This document shows, one piece after another, positions 33,013-41,702 of a stretch of 64,000 nt of DNA. The stretch's first letter is position 1, and every line of letters begins with the position of its first letter. A program made the position numbers and the translations under genes. The stretch comes from a virus, in IMG/VR virus record IMGVR_UViG_3300022542_000792, positions 1 to 64,000 of that record. One strand, 5' to 3'. The notes below the pieces were generated by a model, which saw only the letters and a list, made by a program, of their open reading frames with translations, was not told where the DNA came from and searched no databases.

Positions 33013-34932
33013 ATGTCTGTAGAAAATATTAGAGTCCCACCAGATAGTACAGGTAAACGTGTACACGTCCAACACAATATTGAACTTGTATATTCTTCAG
33101 GAACTATTGACTTTAAAGTTGGTGATGTAGTAGTTGGACAATCATCTGGTGCATCGGGCGTAGTTGCTCAAGTAGAAGGGACTACATCAGCAGGTGACCT
33201 CTATCTGGCTCATGTTGATTCGACGCCTGAAACTTTTACTGTTAGTGAAAACTTACAGGTTGCTACTGTAACATATGCGGTTGCTGATTCACAGACTGAT
33301 TTCTATACACAGTATACTGTAAACGTTGGACAGAATAATCCTTTCAATGGACAATATGTTGATAACCAAGGTGCAGCATATATGCGGTTTGCTGAGGGTG
33401 CTCCTCAGTTCGATGCCTTTGGAAAAATGCAAGTTTCCAATGCAACAGTTCTTGGTGAATACATCAACACGTACGAAAGAGATGACAAAAACTGGTGGTA
33501 TGAAGAAATAGAAGGTGGTTCACCTGTAACAGGTAACGTTTCTGTTGAACACATTCCAAGCAATCAAGGAACATTGTTTAAAGTTGGAAGTGTTTCTGGA
33601 GATAAGGCTGCTGCAACTACTCACTTATATCACAAATATCAATTAGGTACTTCTCAACTTATCGAATTCACTATGATATGTGGTGATGTTGGAAAGACTA
33701 ATCTTCGTCGCATGTGGGGATATGGCGATGCTCAAGATGGATTATTTTTCCGTTTAGAAGGCACAGCATTCCAAGTTTACATGAGAAGTTCAACTGTTGG
33801 TGACCATATTATTGAACAAGCTGATTTTAATTTTGATAGATTAGATGGAACTGGTCTCGCTGGAATTACCTTAGATGTAACAAAAGATAATATCTACTGG
33901 ATAGACTTCCAGTGGTTGGGTGCAGGCCGTGTTCGTTTTGGTGTTATCATTGATGGTGTTCGTATCGTTGTTCACGAAATGTATCATGCAAACAAATATG
34001 CTCAACCTTACATACGAACTGGTTCACTTCCTGTTCATTATGAAATGTCAAATTTGGATACAACAATTTCTGGTTCAGAAATGAAAGTATGGTGTTCTGT
34101 TGTTAAGACAGAAGGTTCATGGGAACCAGATGTTAGAGAACATTTCCATCACATACGCGCAAATGAAAAAGTAGATGGTGGATTATATAAGAAACGTATC
34201 TTTAACTGGCATCCAGGACGATCTTTATTTTCAGTTCGCTCTAAACTAACAGTTAATGGATTAACGAATAGAACAGTAGCGATACCTACACATATAGCGT
34301 TTAGTAATGAAGGAAATAGCCCTTTGTATATTCAAGCAAGACGTGGTGCACAATTATTGGGTACTCCTTCTTGGCAAGACTTCCATGTTGAATCCTCTTT
34401 GGAGTATAATGACCGAGGTGTTGAAATTGATATGGATAACCGAGGCGTTCAAACTGGTATGTGGGTTATTCCTCCAAATAGTACTGAGAATGTATCTCTT
34501 GAAAAAGTGTTTGGTTATCGTAAAGAACGTATCTTATTAAATGCAGATGGAATTACTCAAGATACATTTACGTATACATTTACGGCTTGGAATATGAATC
34601 CTATTCTTGGTGGAGCAGATGCAGGTACATTAACTTGTAATTTTGGTACATCTGGTAGCCCAGCTATTGCAACGATTACTAAAACTGTTGGTTTTGATTT
34701 TGATACGGAAGGATTTGTTGCTGGTCAAGGTTTGTATGTTCGTAACAGTCTTAATAATCAAAATGATGGATACTATATGATTGTAAATGTCACTTCTGAT
34801 ACCTTAACCGTCACAAAATTTGATGGAACTGCTGCTTCATTTGTAGCTGAAACGGGAACAGCTGGTGTGACACTACAAGCTGGAGATACTACAAAAGCAT
34901 TTGGTTCTCTTAACATGGAAGAGATTTGGTAA
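33013..34932 (+). CDS. Virion structural protein, 639 aa
   Basis: Beta-rich. The N-terminus has a VGDVVVGQSSGASGVVAQVE module shared with the 831-residue protein. Residues about 110-480 (FAEGAPQFDAFGKMQVSNAT, FTMICGDVGKTNLRRMWGYG, NIYWIDFQWLGAGRVRFGVI, SLFSVRSKLTVNG) form a conserved structural core I have seen in marine T4-like phage virion proteins. The C-terminal about 90 residues are one copy of the beta module of the 888-residue protein. Ribosome site GGAG. Probably a baseplate- or fibre-linked protein. Confidence 0.65.
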   Translation: MSVENIRVPPDSTGKRVHVQHNIELVYSSGTIDFKVGDVVVGQSSGASGVVAQVEGTTSAGDLYLAHVDSTPETFTVSENLQVATVTYAVADSQTDFYTQYTVNVGQNNPFNGQYVDNQGAAYMRFAEGAPQFDAFGKMQVSNATVLGEYINTYERDDKNWWYEEIEGGSPVTGNVSVEHIPSNQGTLFKVGSVSGDKAAATTHLYHKYQLGTSQLIEFTMICGDVGKTNLRRMWGYGDAQDGLFFRLEGTAFQVYMRSSTVGDHIIEQADFNFDRLDGTGLAGITLDVTKDNIYWIDFQWLGAGRVRFGVIIDGVRIVVHEMYHANKYAQPYIRTGSLPVHYEMSNLDTTISGSEMKVWCSVVKTEGSWEPDVREHFHHIRANEKVDGGLYKKRIFNWHPGRSLFSVRSKLTVNGLTNRTVAIPTHIAFSNEGNSPLYIQARRGAQLLGTPSWQDFHVESSLEYNDRGVEIDMDNRGVQTGMWVIPPNSTENVSLEKVFGYRKERILLNADGITQDTFTYTFTAWNMNPILGGADAGTLTCNFGTSGSPAIATITKTVGFDFDTEGFVAGQGLYVRNSLNNQNDGYYMIVNVTSDTLTVTKFDGTAASFVAETGTAGVTLQAGDTTKAFGSLNMEEIW

Positions 34933-34940
34933 TTTGACAG

Positions 34941-35780
34941 ATGCTTACTTTATTCTTTGGAAATTGGGAGTATTGGGAACTTAGCCACAAAGTTACATTT
35001 GATGGTGAGAATCGTATTATCATTATCAATGATGAAGTAACTACTCTTGATATTAAAATAGATGTATACTCTGATTGGAAAGAGTGGGTAGACTTAGAAA
35101 ATAATGGTAAGTACTTAGCAGCACTAAGAACAATCGGTGGAGATCCCACGATTGACATACAAACAGCTGGTGATATTTACTTCACTATTAATGGGTGGCG
35201 GGTTGCTGTTGATTTAACAACAGCGAGAATCACTGGTACATTATTCAGTGATAATTATGAATCGGCTTGGATTGATAAAAATAGTTATGTCAATGATGGT
35301 TTAATTGTTCCTGTATTCCCCGCTCTTGCATCAAGTTTGGTTACTGGTATCGATTCTTCAAGTCTTCCTTCTTCCGCAAATACTGCTGAAGCAGTTCGTA
35401 CAGAATTAACACCAGAATTATCTCTTATAGATATTTCTATTTCATCACGTGCATCACAAACTTCTGTTGATAATATTCAAACTGATGTTACAACAATAGA
35501 TGGAAAGGTTGATGCTATTGATTTACTTGTCAATAATATCGACACAACTGTTACAAGCGTTGATGGTAAGGTTGATGCGATTCAACTTGACATAACCAAT
35601 ATTCTTACTGTTGTAGATGATATTATAAAATATCATGCAAATAGGACTTTCATTAACAAAAATAACCACACTTTAACTATATACGAATCTAATGGAACTA
35701 CTCCATTTAAGGTATATGATCTTAAAGATGATCTTGGTGTTGCTTCTGTTACGAAGATATTTGAACGTCTTCCTCAATAA
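34941..35780 (+). CDS. Virion protein with coiled coil, 279 aa
   Basis: Residues about 30-115 (IIINDEVTTLDIKIDVYSDW, KYLAALRTIGGDPTID, YFTINGWRVAV) are a domain I associate with phage tail proteins ('S.WKEW...N.KY..A.R..GGD'). Residues about 150-225 are heptad repeats (VDNIQTDVTTIDGKVDAID, then a second similar copy) predicted to form a trimeric coiled coil. A C-terminal beta segment (NNHTLTIYESNGTTPFKVY) follows. This resembles the neck of a fibre or spike. It is 8 bases after the previous gene, so co-transcribed. Confidence 0.65.
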   Translation: MLTLFFGNWEYWELSHKVTFDGENRIIIINDEVTTLDIKIDVYSDWKEWVDLENNGKYLAALRTIGGDPTIDIQTAGDIYFTINGWRVAVDLTTARITGTLFSDNYESAWIDKNSYVNDGLIVPVFPALASSLVTGIDSSSLPSSANTAEAVRTELTPELSLIDISISSRASQTSVDNIQTDVTTIDGKVDAIDLLVNNIDTTVTSVDGKVDAIQLDITNILTVVDDIIKYHANRTFINKNNHTLTIYESNGTTPFKVYDLKDDLGVASVTKIFERLPQ

Positions 35781-35788
35781 TAATTTCA

Positions 35789-35796
35789 CATAAATA
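35789..35796 (+). promoter_or_regulatory. Late promoter placed for a leaderless mRNA
   Basis: CATAAATA ending 5 bases before the ATG at 35802; no ribosome site precedes that ATG. Confidence 0.6.
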
Positions 35797-35801
35797 TTGC
35801 T

Positions 35802-36248
35802 ATGACTGACGTAGCACCTGGAATAATTACATTTGGTCTCGGTGGAGACCACTCCAATATGATAGTTGGAAATATATTCAATCTTGGATTTTTCGAGGTT
35901 GAAGTCATCGTTACGCCTCCTCCTACGGGTGGTCAAGGTGGTGGTTCAATCCCATTCCTTCCTGGACGAATCAAAGATTTTTATAGACCTGTTGATAACA
36001 AATGGCAAGTTCCGTACTTATATCCACGAGATAGAAGAGTTCCTGTAACAATACGGATAACTTTTATGGGCAAGACTATTGAGAAGAATTACAAAGTTCA
36101 ACCGAAGCGCAGTGATATTATCATCACAGTATTGAATATGATTAATACAATAAAAAGCCGCATTTCTGTAACAGTTAAGAACATTAGACGCGTTCCATCG
36201 CGGATTGTTGCGTATGTTAAAAACCTTCGCCACAAAGACGAAGAGTAA
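35802..36248 (+). CDS. Hypothetical virion-associated protein, 148 aa
   Basis: Hydrophobic, Gly-rich N-terminus (PGIITFGLGGDHSN, then VEVIVTPPPTGGQGGG), then a basic C-terminal half (RDRRVPVTIRITFMGKTIEK, IKSRISVTVKNIRRV). Located within the plus-strand structural operon. The start sits exactly 5 bases beyond a late promoter. Function unknown; a small capsid or tail component by context. Confidence 0.6.
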   Translation: MTDVAPGIITFGLGGDHSNMIVGNIFNLGFFEVEVIVTPPPTGGQGGGSIPFLPGRIKDFYRPVDNKWQVPYLYPRDRRVPVTIRITFMGKTIEKNYKVQPKRSDIIITVLNMINTIKSRISVTVKNIRRVPSRIVAYVKNLRHKDEE

Positions 36249-36255
36249 TAAATAT
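36248..36255 (+). promoter_or_regulatory. Possible late promoter (AATAAATA)
   Basis: Seven of eight bases match; it overlaps the previous stop codon, 23 bases before the ATG at 36279. Confidence 0.4.
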
Positions 36256-36278
36256 ATAATACGTAAAAGGGGAAATAT

Positions 36279-37169
36279 ATGGAAAATGTTGTTTCAATAG
36301 TCAATACACGAGAGAATCCACTTGAATTTGATATATCAATTCAGGGTGTAGTTGATAAAGATACATCTGTAAAATTTGTTATTGAGACAAATCCTGTTCA
36401 TTTTAGCTTTCTTTGTCATAAGGGAGAAGGTGATAAATGGGTTGTTAATATTCCTCCACTTCCTCACATTGAGCGTGTATCATATCCCTTCCATATTGAA
36501 ATTGTTGTTGATGGTTATTACTTTGAGCCATATAGTGGCACATTAATTGTAACTGCTGAACCAGAAGTGAAAGCTACTGATGTCCATAAGACTCGTCCTG
36601 CTGCTCCAATCGTTGCTCCTGTTGTTAAAAATGTTGAAGTTCAAGAAGATGAAGAATCTATAACAGATGATGAATTCAAAAATCTTGCTGAAAAGATTAT
36701 CAACAAACATAAAGAGAAGAAAGAAAAGAAAGCAGAAAAGCCTGAAAGGAAAACTGACCCAGCAAAAGAAAAGGCCATTAAAGAGGCTATTGAGCAATTT
36801 AAGAACACCCCATTAAAAGTAGAAAAGCCAAATGAAGTGATTGAGGAGTCTGGTGCCAAAAAAGCATATAGTATGGGGTTAGATGATGGAAAGAATTCAA
36901 GACCTAAAAAGAAAGCAGAAAAATCGTTTGGTGATTATGCCAATGAATATTACAAAGGGTATGAAGACGGAAAGGCTGCTGAAGAACATGAAGCTTGGAA
37001 AGAAAAAACTGCTGCAAAGAGAACTGGACGAGACTATCACGAATCAACTGATGAAGTTAAACCTCGTAAGTCTAATTTAGCTGGTGCTATTGAGAAGTTA
37101 GAAGAAGGTCCAGAATTATCAGAACAAGCAAAACGTGTTCGTGATATTGTTAATACCACAAAACATTAA
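36279..37169 (+). CDS. Hypothetical late protein, 296 aa, beta domain plus Lys/Glu-rich helical region
   Basis: Residues 1-90 are beta-rich (NPLEFDISIQGVVDKDTSVK, PFHIEIVVDGYYFEPYSG), like an Ig-type fold. The remainder is a Lys/Glu-rich, low-complexity helical region with two 'A(Y/N)..G(L/Y)..DG(K/N)' motifs (KKAYSMGLDDGKN, EYYKGYEDGKAAEE), a pattern seen in coiled or scaffold-like proteins. AAGGGG ribosome site. Last gene of the plus-strand structural block; overlaps the next convergent gene by 4 bases. Possibly an internal head or assembly protein. Confidence 0.6.
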   Translation: MENVVSIVNTRENPLEFDISIQGVVDKDTSVKFVIETNPVHFSFLCHKGEGDKWVVNIPPLPHIERVSYPFHIEIVVDGYYFEPYSGTLIVTAEPEVKATDVHKTRPAAPIVAPVVKNVEVQEDEESITDDEFKNLAEKIINKHKEKKEKKAEKPERKTDPAKEKAIKEAIEQFKNTPLKVEKPNEVIEESGAKKAYSMGLDDGKNSRPKKKAEKSFGDYANEYYKGYEDGKAAEEHEAWKEKTAAKRTGRDYHESTDEVKPRKSNLAGAIEKLEEGPELSEQAKRVRDIVNTTKH

Positions 37170-37744
37170 GAAGTAACCAATCCAGCTTGTCTTAAAGATT
37201 GAATAGTCTTAATCAAATGTTTGCATATGCCTGGAGTTCTATTAGGATTTGCTGGTGGACGTGTTTCAGTCTTACGTTGATAAGGTGGAGGTGGCTTTCC
37301 ATACAAAGCACCTCTATCATCATTCCAAACAGAAAATCTCCATCTAAAATCTAAACAATTACAAGTAACTTTACAGTTGCTTCTTGATAATGATATTGGT
37401 TGAATATTATAGTCATCTCCATCAGCAGCAGTAAATGTTACATTTGTTCTTGTATCTTCATCTTCAAAAGTTGTATCAAGAAATAAAATCTTTGGGTCGT
37501 ATGTTTTAGGACCACTCTTTGCCACAGCATCACAAATTAAATCACCAGTTGGACGAGCAGGAACTAATTTCATTTGAGTAATTTGAACTGGGTCTGTAGC
37601 GTGTTGACGTTTTGTAGTATTAGGAAATCCAGAAACTGTATCTCGCTCAAGGTCGGCAAGTGTAACTTCTTCCAAAGTTTCATCTTCTTCAGCCCATTGA
37701 AGTAATCTTGCACCACGTATAAATTTGAAGTTTTTTGTATCCAT
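37166..37744 (-). CDS. SWIM-type zinc-binding protein, 192 aa
   Basis: The C-terminal half has VTCNCLDFRWRF (C-x-C), then PGICKHLIKTI (C-x-H) about 40 residues on: the CxCx(n)CxH SWIM zinc-finger pattern. The N-terminal half (FIRGARLLQWAEEDETLEEV) is of unknown type. SWIM fingers bind DNA or proteins. It lies directly after a small gene with a late promoter, so it is probably expressed late. No named T4 equivalent is recognised. Confidence 0.65.
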   Translation of the reverse strand: MDTKNFKFIRGARLLQWAEEDETLEEVTLADLERDTVSGFPNTTKRQHATDPVQITQMKLVPARPTGDLICDAVAKSGPKTYDPKILFLDTTFEDEDTRTNVTFTAADGDDYNIQPISLSRSNCKVTCNCLDFRWRFSVWNDDRGALYGKPPPPYQRKTETRPPANPNRTPGICKHLIKTIQSLRQAGLVTS

Positions 37745-37752
37745 ACGAGTGG

Positions 37753-37956
37753 TTAATTTCCTTCGGGTTTTCTTTTACTAAGAGCTTCTGACATATCTTC
37801 AAATGCATCAAGTGCTGACATTTCATTCGTAGCAGGGCCAACTTTCAATACTTTTCCTACTGCATCCAAAAATCTAGACATGGCTTCTTCATAATCCCCT
37901 ATCGATGCCTCATCTATTTGAACGCCAGCTAATTCCATTAATCTTTCTTTATCCAC
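37753..37956 (-). CDS. Hypothetical small protein, 67 aa
   Basis: Not recognised. Acidic, helical (MELAGVQIDEASIGDYEEAM). GTG start at 37956, supported by GGAG at the right distance and by the late promoter at 37979. Confidence 0.55.
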   Translation of the reverse strand: MDKERLMELAGVQIDEASIGDYEEAMSRFLDAVGKVLKVGPATNEMSALDAFEDMSEALSKRKPEGN

Positions 37957-37978
37957 AATATTTCTCCAAGTTGTGGAG

Positions 37979-37986
37979 TATTTATA
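37979..37986 (-). promoter_or_regulatory. T4-type late promoter (TATAAATA)
   Basis: Perfect match, 22 bases upstream of the GTG at 37956, directly after the hairpin at 37991-38010. Confidence 0.7.
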
Positions 37987-37990
37987 AGGT

Positions 37991-38010
37991 AACTGCCCCG
38001 AAGGGCAGTT
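37991..38010 (-). terminator. Hairpin with UUCG loop after HD-Pnk gene
   Basis: AACTGCCC, CGAA (UUCG in the minus-strand RNA), GGGCAGTT. It begins 3 bases after the HD-Pnk stop codon. There is no clear U run, so termination may be partial. Confidence 0.6.
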
Positions 38011-38012
38011 AA

Positions 38013-39149
38013 TTAGAGGTTAGAAGGAGTGACAAGAATTCCGTCAAAATCACCATATGATGGCAACTGTAATCCCATATACATACGTTCTATGGCGTAA
38101 ACAGGGACAGTCTTGTCAGGACGAGAAGTTTGACGGTCAATTAATTCTTGCAATTCAATTGGGAATACAATTGCTTGAATGTAATAACCACGTTTGCGAG
38201 CCTCTGTAATATAGAATCTACGGCGCTTTGCAGATGTGTTTGTGTTATCAACATACAAGTCATTGCCAGTTTTAATCATCTCCATATAACGAGCGTTTGC
38301 TTTTGAGTTGAATGTATTATCACCACAAGCACGTTCAAACGCTTTGCTGTATGCTTCTCTGAGAGAATATTCTCCATCTTCTTCTGCGTCAATGTACCAT
38401 TCCAATCGCAAATCATCCAAAGAGAAAACTGGAAGGTTTGGCAAAGAGTTCCGGAATGTAGATTTCCCTGTTCCTGCTGCTCCAATCGGTACATACAAGA
38501 TTGGTTGGTCATCAGCAGCTCGTTCAGGAGACGACTCACATTCATCCATTAACGAAAAGAATTCTACAATCCATTGGTTGACTTTTGCTTTCTTTTCAGA
38601 ACCATCATCAGAAATTCGTCCCCAAGTATCAGCAAGAAGCAAATCAACGAATGCAAGTTTCAACCCCGTATCGTGAAGAGTCTGAGCGATTGCTTTACGC
38701 TTCTCAATTCTTTTAACTCCCCAAGGCAAATGATGTTCAATCATCCAACCAACGTGGTAGATATCCTCTACAACAAGTCCAAATTCCATCAACCGTACCC
38801 ATTCACGAACAGCAAAGTCTTCCCACATACGAGCGGAGAGAATTTCGTGTCCGCCAAAAGAAAGGTAGTTACCTCTTTCTGGTTTGAATTTGATACCATT
38901 CTTTTTACAAGCGGCAGGTTTGCCAACATCATGAAAAGCACAAGCTAACGCTCCAAGCAAAGTTGGAGTATCCCACATATTGTGATTACGGCCAAGATAT
39001 TGAGCCACAACCATATCCGTATGAATACCAACATTCGCTTCTCTGTGCCAAGGTGAACCCTCAACGGTTTCGACCATAGACTGATATAAATCAGTTAGGT
39101 GAAACTCATTGAAGTACCAAGTTGTAAATTCTGTTCGTAAATCTAACAT
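38013..39149 (-). CDS. HD-Pnk: HD phosphoesterase fused to polynucleotide 5'-kinase
   Basis: Residues about 1-200 are an HD phosphohydrolase: H43, FHDVGKP (H73 D74), GHE (H101), EHH (139-140) and a later Asp in FVDLLLAD. Residues 215-378 are a P-loop kinase: GAAGTGKST (223-231), SLDDLR (D245, D246), VDNTNTSAKRRRF (300-312, as in T4 Pnk), and an Arg-rich lid RQTSRPDK. This order is that of Runella HD-Pnk, which removes 2',3'-cyclic phosphates and phosphorylates 5'-OH ends of RNA for ligation. Likely tRNA or RNA repair against host nucleases. Last gene of an early operon; overlaps the upstream gene by 7 bases. Confidence 0.8.
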   Translation of the reverse strand: MLDLRTEFTTWYFNEFHLTDLYQSMVETVEGSPWHREANVGIHTDMVVAQYLGRNHNMWDTPTLLGALACAFHDVGKPAACKKNGIKFKPERGNYLSFGGHEILSARMWEDFAVREWVRLMEFGLVVEDIYHVGWMIEHHLPWGVKRIEKRKAIAQTLHDTGLKLAFVDLLLADTWGRISDDGSEKKAKVNQWIVEFFSLMDECESSPERAADDQPILYVPIGAAGTGKSTFRNSLPNLPVFSLDDLRLEWYIDAEEDGEYSLREAYSKAFERACGDNTFNSKANARYMEMIKTGNDLYVDNTNTSAKRRRFYITEARKRGYYIQAIVFPIELQELIDRQTSRPDKTVPVYAIERMYMGLQLPSYGDFDGILVTPSNL

Positions 39150-39580
39150 TCATATAATCCTCTTAAATACTCAACAGCGCGAAGATATTTTTCTAAGCGG
39201 TCAAAATCTTTCTTACGCAGTCCTTTCATTCTGGTAACTTTACAGTTGTGTTCCAAGTCTCGTAACTTAATCAGCGTAGCGATTCTGTTCACAGAGATTC
39301 GCTTAATATAATCTTCATATGCTTCACCATTACGGTGAGTCAAACAATCAATGATTGTAATAACTTCTTCTGAAAATCTTTCTACTCTTAAATCATCGAA
39401 TGTCCATTTAGTGTCTTCAATTAAGTCATGAAGCACTGCTGCAATCATTGCAATGACACTAACATGACGCACCTTGTTCATTACATATAAACAATGTAAT
39501 ATATAAGGTTTTCCACCTTTATCAAATTTACCTTCAAACTCAACTGCTGCGATTGCAATTGCTCTGTCTAATCCTGCCAT
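39143..39580 (-). CDS. SpoT/MESH1-like HD alarmone hydrolase
   Basis: A 145-residue stand-alone HD domain. GGKPYILHCLYV (H29) matches 'KPYIxHP', AAVLHDLIEDT (H51, D52, E55, D56) matches the SpoT HDxxED motif, and LIKLRDLEHN (D108) matches 'VKLADRLHN'. Such small hydrolases cleave (p)ppGpp or related nucleotides. The synthetase and regulatory domains of RelA/SpoT are absent. It is the third gene of an early operon with HD-Pnk, which suggests early removal of stress alarmones or of other 3'-phosphorylated nucleotides; substrate not proven. Confidence 0.75.
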   Translation of the reverse strand: MAGLDRAIAIAAVEFEGKFDKGGKPYILHCLYVMNKVRHVSVIAMIAAVLHDLIEDTKWTFDDLRVERFSEEVITIIDCLTHRNGEAYEDYIKRISVNRIATLIKLRDLEHNCKVTRMKGLRKKDFDRLEKYLRAVEYLRGLYEC

Positions 39581-39781
39581 TTAATTATCCACCATAACTT
39601 TTATTGGAGTTTCAGCTACCATATACCAATCTGGAGTGTAAGATAAGTTATTATCTTTATTGAAATCTGTTACAAACGTATTTGCAGATTCTTCATCATC
39701 AAAGAACTTTATTTCATCTACTTTTTGTCCCCAACCTCTTTCACTTTCAATTATGTTGACTTTCCAACGATATTTTGCCAT
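39581..39781 (-). CDS. Hypothetical small protein, 66 aa
   Basis: Not recognised. Start at ATG 39781 (MAKYRWKVNI), overlapping the upstream TGA, with GGAGAGA four bases before; an earlier ATG at 39793 is less well placed. Mixed alpha/beta: WKVNIIESERGWGQKVDEIK, then EESANTFVTDFN. Early operon. Confidence 0.6.
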   Translation of the reverse strand: MAKYRWKVNIIESERGWGQKVDEIKFFDDEESANTFVTDFNKDNNLSYTPDWYMVAETPIKVMVDN

Positions 39782-40026
39782 CAGTCTCTCCATTCTGGTA
39801 ATGGGCCAAATAATGATTCGGCCATTGTTTGTGGAATCTTACTACCCCACTGTGCAATATGTTCAGCATCAGTTTGTTCATTAATGCCTTGACCAACACC
39901 AATATAGGCTTTAACATAATGCATTGTCATATCTTCACACAATACCACACCAATAGTATCTTTCCCACTAAACCAGTGAACATCCACCAGTTTTAGATTA
40001 GTGTTTGGAATAAGTATTAATTGCAT
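39781..40026 (-). CDS. Hypothetical early protein, 81 aa
   Basis: Not recognised. Beta-rich first half (LILIPNTNLKLVDVHWFSG, IGVVLCEDMTMHYVKAYIGV), then a helical tail. First gene of the HD hydrolase/HD-Pnk operon; strong AAGGAGA site and early promoter at 40049. Confidence 0.6.
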   Translation of the reverse strand: MQLILIPNTNLKLVDVHWFSGKDTIGVVLCEDMTMHYVKAYIGVGQGINEQTDAEHIAQWGSKIPQTMAESLFGPLPEWRD

Positions 40027-40048
40027 AATTATCTCCTTTCTACGCTTT

Positions 40049-40077
40049 ATTATACCCTATATTGGGAGGGTTTTCAA
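40049..40077 (-). promoter_or_regulatory. Early sigma-70 promoter of the HD-Pnk operon
   Basis: TTGAAA (40072-40077), 17 bases, TATAAT (40049-40054). Confidence 0.8.
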
Positions 40078-40107
40078 CAGGAGATTTAGGGGTGTTAAAT
40101 CAAGGAG

Positions 40108-41697
40108 TTAGAACGACATTGGGACTGGTTCATCATCTTCATCATAATTATCATTTCCATTATCTTTGAACCAATCATCATCTTCTATGGAATATAGCTT
40201 ATCATGAGCTGCTTGTTCATACGTTGCAATTTCTTCTAACAATCTAATAACAACAAGAACTGCTGATATACAATCATCTGTACTGCCACGTTGAGCAGAA
40301 TACGAACCAGCCTTACGGGTAAATGTTTTAAGTTCTTGAAGAAGAATTCCAGACTTGATTCCAAGGTTTCCTTTTTCTAACATTTCTTTTAAGTTAAGAC
40401 AAGCACGCATTTTAGATTTTTGAGTAGTTGTCATTCCTCTACGCTTAGCACCTTCTTCAGAAATAAATTCAGACATTATTGGAGGAGAATCATCTGCTTC
40501 ATATAAAGAAATAATTCCTTCACCAACACCGTTATTTTCTACAGAGAAATAAATTGTGCAGTTTTTCTTTTCAAGGTATCGTAATACATTTTTAAGTACT
40601 TGATACATTTGTGGTGATGACATAGAGTTTGAACGATACTCTGCAACTTGTTCCATACTTGGGAATTCAAATACTTCAATGACACTAAAATCTTCTCCAG
40701 TTCCAGTAGCAGGGTCAACTCCAACCAAATACGTTCCTTCGTGAACAATTTCTTTATAAAATTTTACCTCACGAATTTCAAACTCTGGTTTAATTTTTCC
40801 AATGATAGGGGTAAGTTGACTTAGAATCAAAGAGTTAATCAATAACGCATCAGAGGATAAGAACTCACATTCGTATTCCTGACTCCACTTTTGTTCACCA
40901 ATAAGAGCAATTTGTTGTTTTTTAAATCGCTCTTGGTTGGGACGAGGTAATGCATCCCACCGAATATGCATAGGTGTAAATGTTAAGTTTTCTACATTAC
41001 CATCTTCATCTTCAAATTCCATTCCTTTACCAACTTTAGCAGCACGCCAAAGTGTTGCAAATAAATCAGCATCACCATTTGGTGTAGAGGACATAATACA
41101 GCTACCACCAGTTGATAACGTAGGTAAGATAGAAGTCCAGAACTCATTCTGAATGTTTGGTTTAACGAATGCAAATTCATCCAAGTATAATAATGAAAGA
41201 GATTCACCACGACCAGAATCTTCTGATGTTGCAGTTGAATCAATTTTGGAATCATTATCAAACGACACGCTATGTTTGTTCCAACCATCATCTGTAACAC
41301 CAGGTTTTAACCACATAGGTAAGTTTTCATATGCATAACGGATACGACGAATCATTTCCATAGCACCTTTATTTTTATTAGATGCTATAAGAATGTTTTT
41401 ATCAAAGTGAAATATTGCAAACCATAAAAGATAGATTGCTGAGGTAATTGATTTACCAGTTTGGCGAGCAGATAGTATAATGTTATAACGGTTATCTTGA
41501 AATGCTTGCATCATTTCAACCTGATAATCATATAACGTAAATGAAATAGCACCACGAGTTGGATGCTGAATTTTTACATACTTTCTTGTGAAATATATAG
41601 GGTCAGTTGCACATCGTTTAAGTTCAAGAACTTGCTCAGGAGTATACTCAGTCTCCTGCCCTGCTTTCTTTATCTTATCATTTCTTCTTCCAGCCAT
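40108..41697 (-). CDS. 17: Terminase large subunit gp17
   Basis: The packaging motor ATPase and headful nuclease. ATPase: adenine-binding YDYQ (56-59), Walker A SARQTGKS (76-83), Walker B LLYLDEF (169-175), coupling motif SSTPNG (203-208). Nuclease (RNase H fold): GVDPATGTGED (D328), FSVENNG (E387), STDDC (D474/D475). 529 residues, slightly shorter than T4 gp17 (610). The C-terminus is acidic. There is no Shine-Dalgarno sequence; CGTAAATA, a weak late-promoter match, ends 5 bases before the ATG. Gene 16-like lies two genes upstream. Confidence 0.95.
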   Translation of the reverse strand: MAGRRNDKIKKAGQETEYTPEQVLELKRCATDPIYFTRKYVKIQHPTRGAISFTLYDYQVEMMQAFQDNRYNIILSARQTGKSITSAIYLLWFAIFHFDKNILIASNKNKGAMEMIRRIRYAYENLPMWLKPGVTDDGWNKHSVSFDNDSKIDSTATSEDSGRGESLSLLYLDEFAFVKPNIQNEFWTSILPTLSTGGSCIMSSTPNGDADLFATLWRAAKVGKGMEFEDEDGNVENLTFTPMHIRWDALPRPNQERFKKQQIALIGEQKWSQEYECEFLSSDALLINSLILSQLTPIIGKIKPEFEIREVKFYKEIVHEGTYLVGVDPATGTGEDFSVIEVFEFPSMEQVAEYRSNSMSSPQMYQVLKNVLRYLEKKNCTIYFSVENNGVGEGIISLYEADDSPPIMSEFISEEGAKRRGMTTTQKSKMRACLNLKEMLEKGNLGIKSGILLQELKTFTRKAGSYSAQRGSTDDCISAVLVVIRLLEEIATYEQAAHDKLYSIEDDDWFKDNGNDNYDEDDEPVPMSF

Positions 41698-41702
41698 AAT
41701 TA

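Noticed and set aside
36543-36859. Minus-strand open frames opposite the 296-residue late gene
   Set aside because: They mirror the Lys/Glu-rich coding strand (giving Phe/Leu/Ser-rich translations), lack ribosome sites and overlap a well-supported gene.
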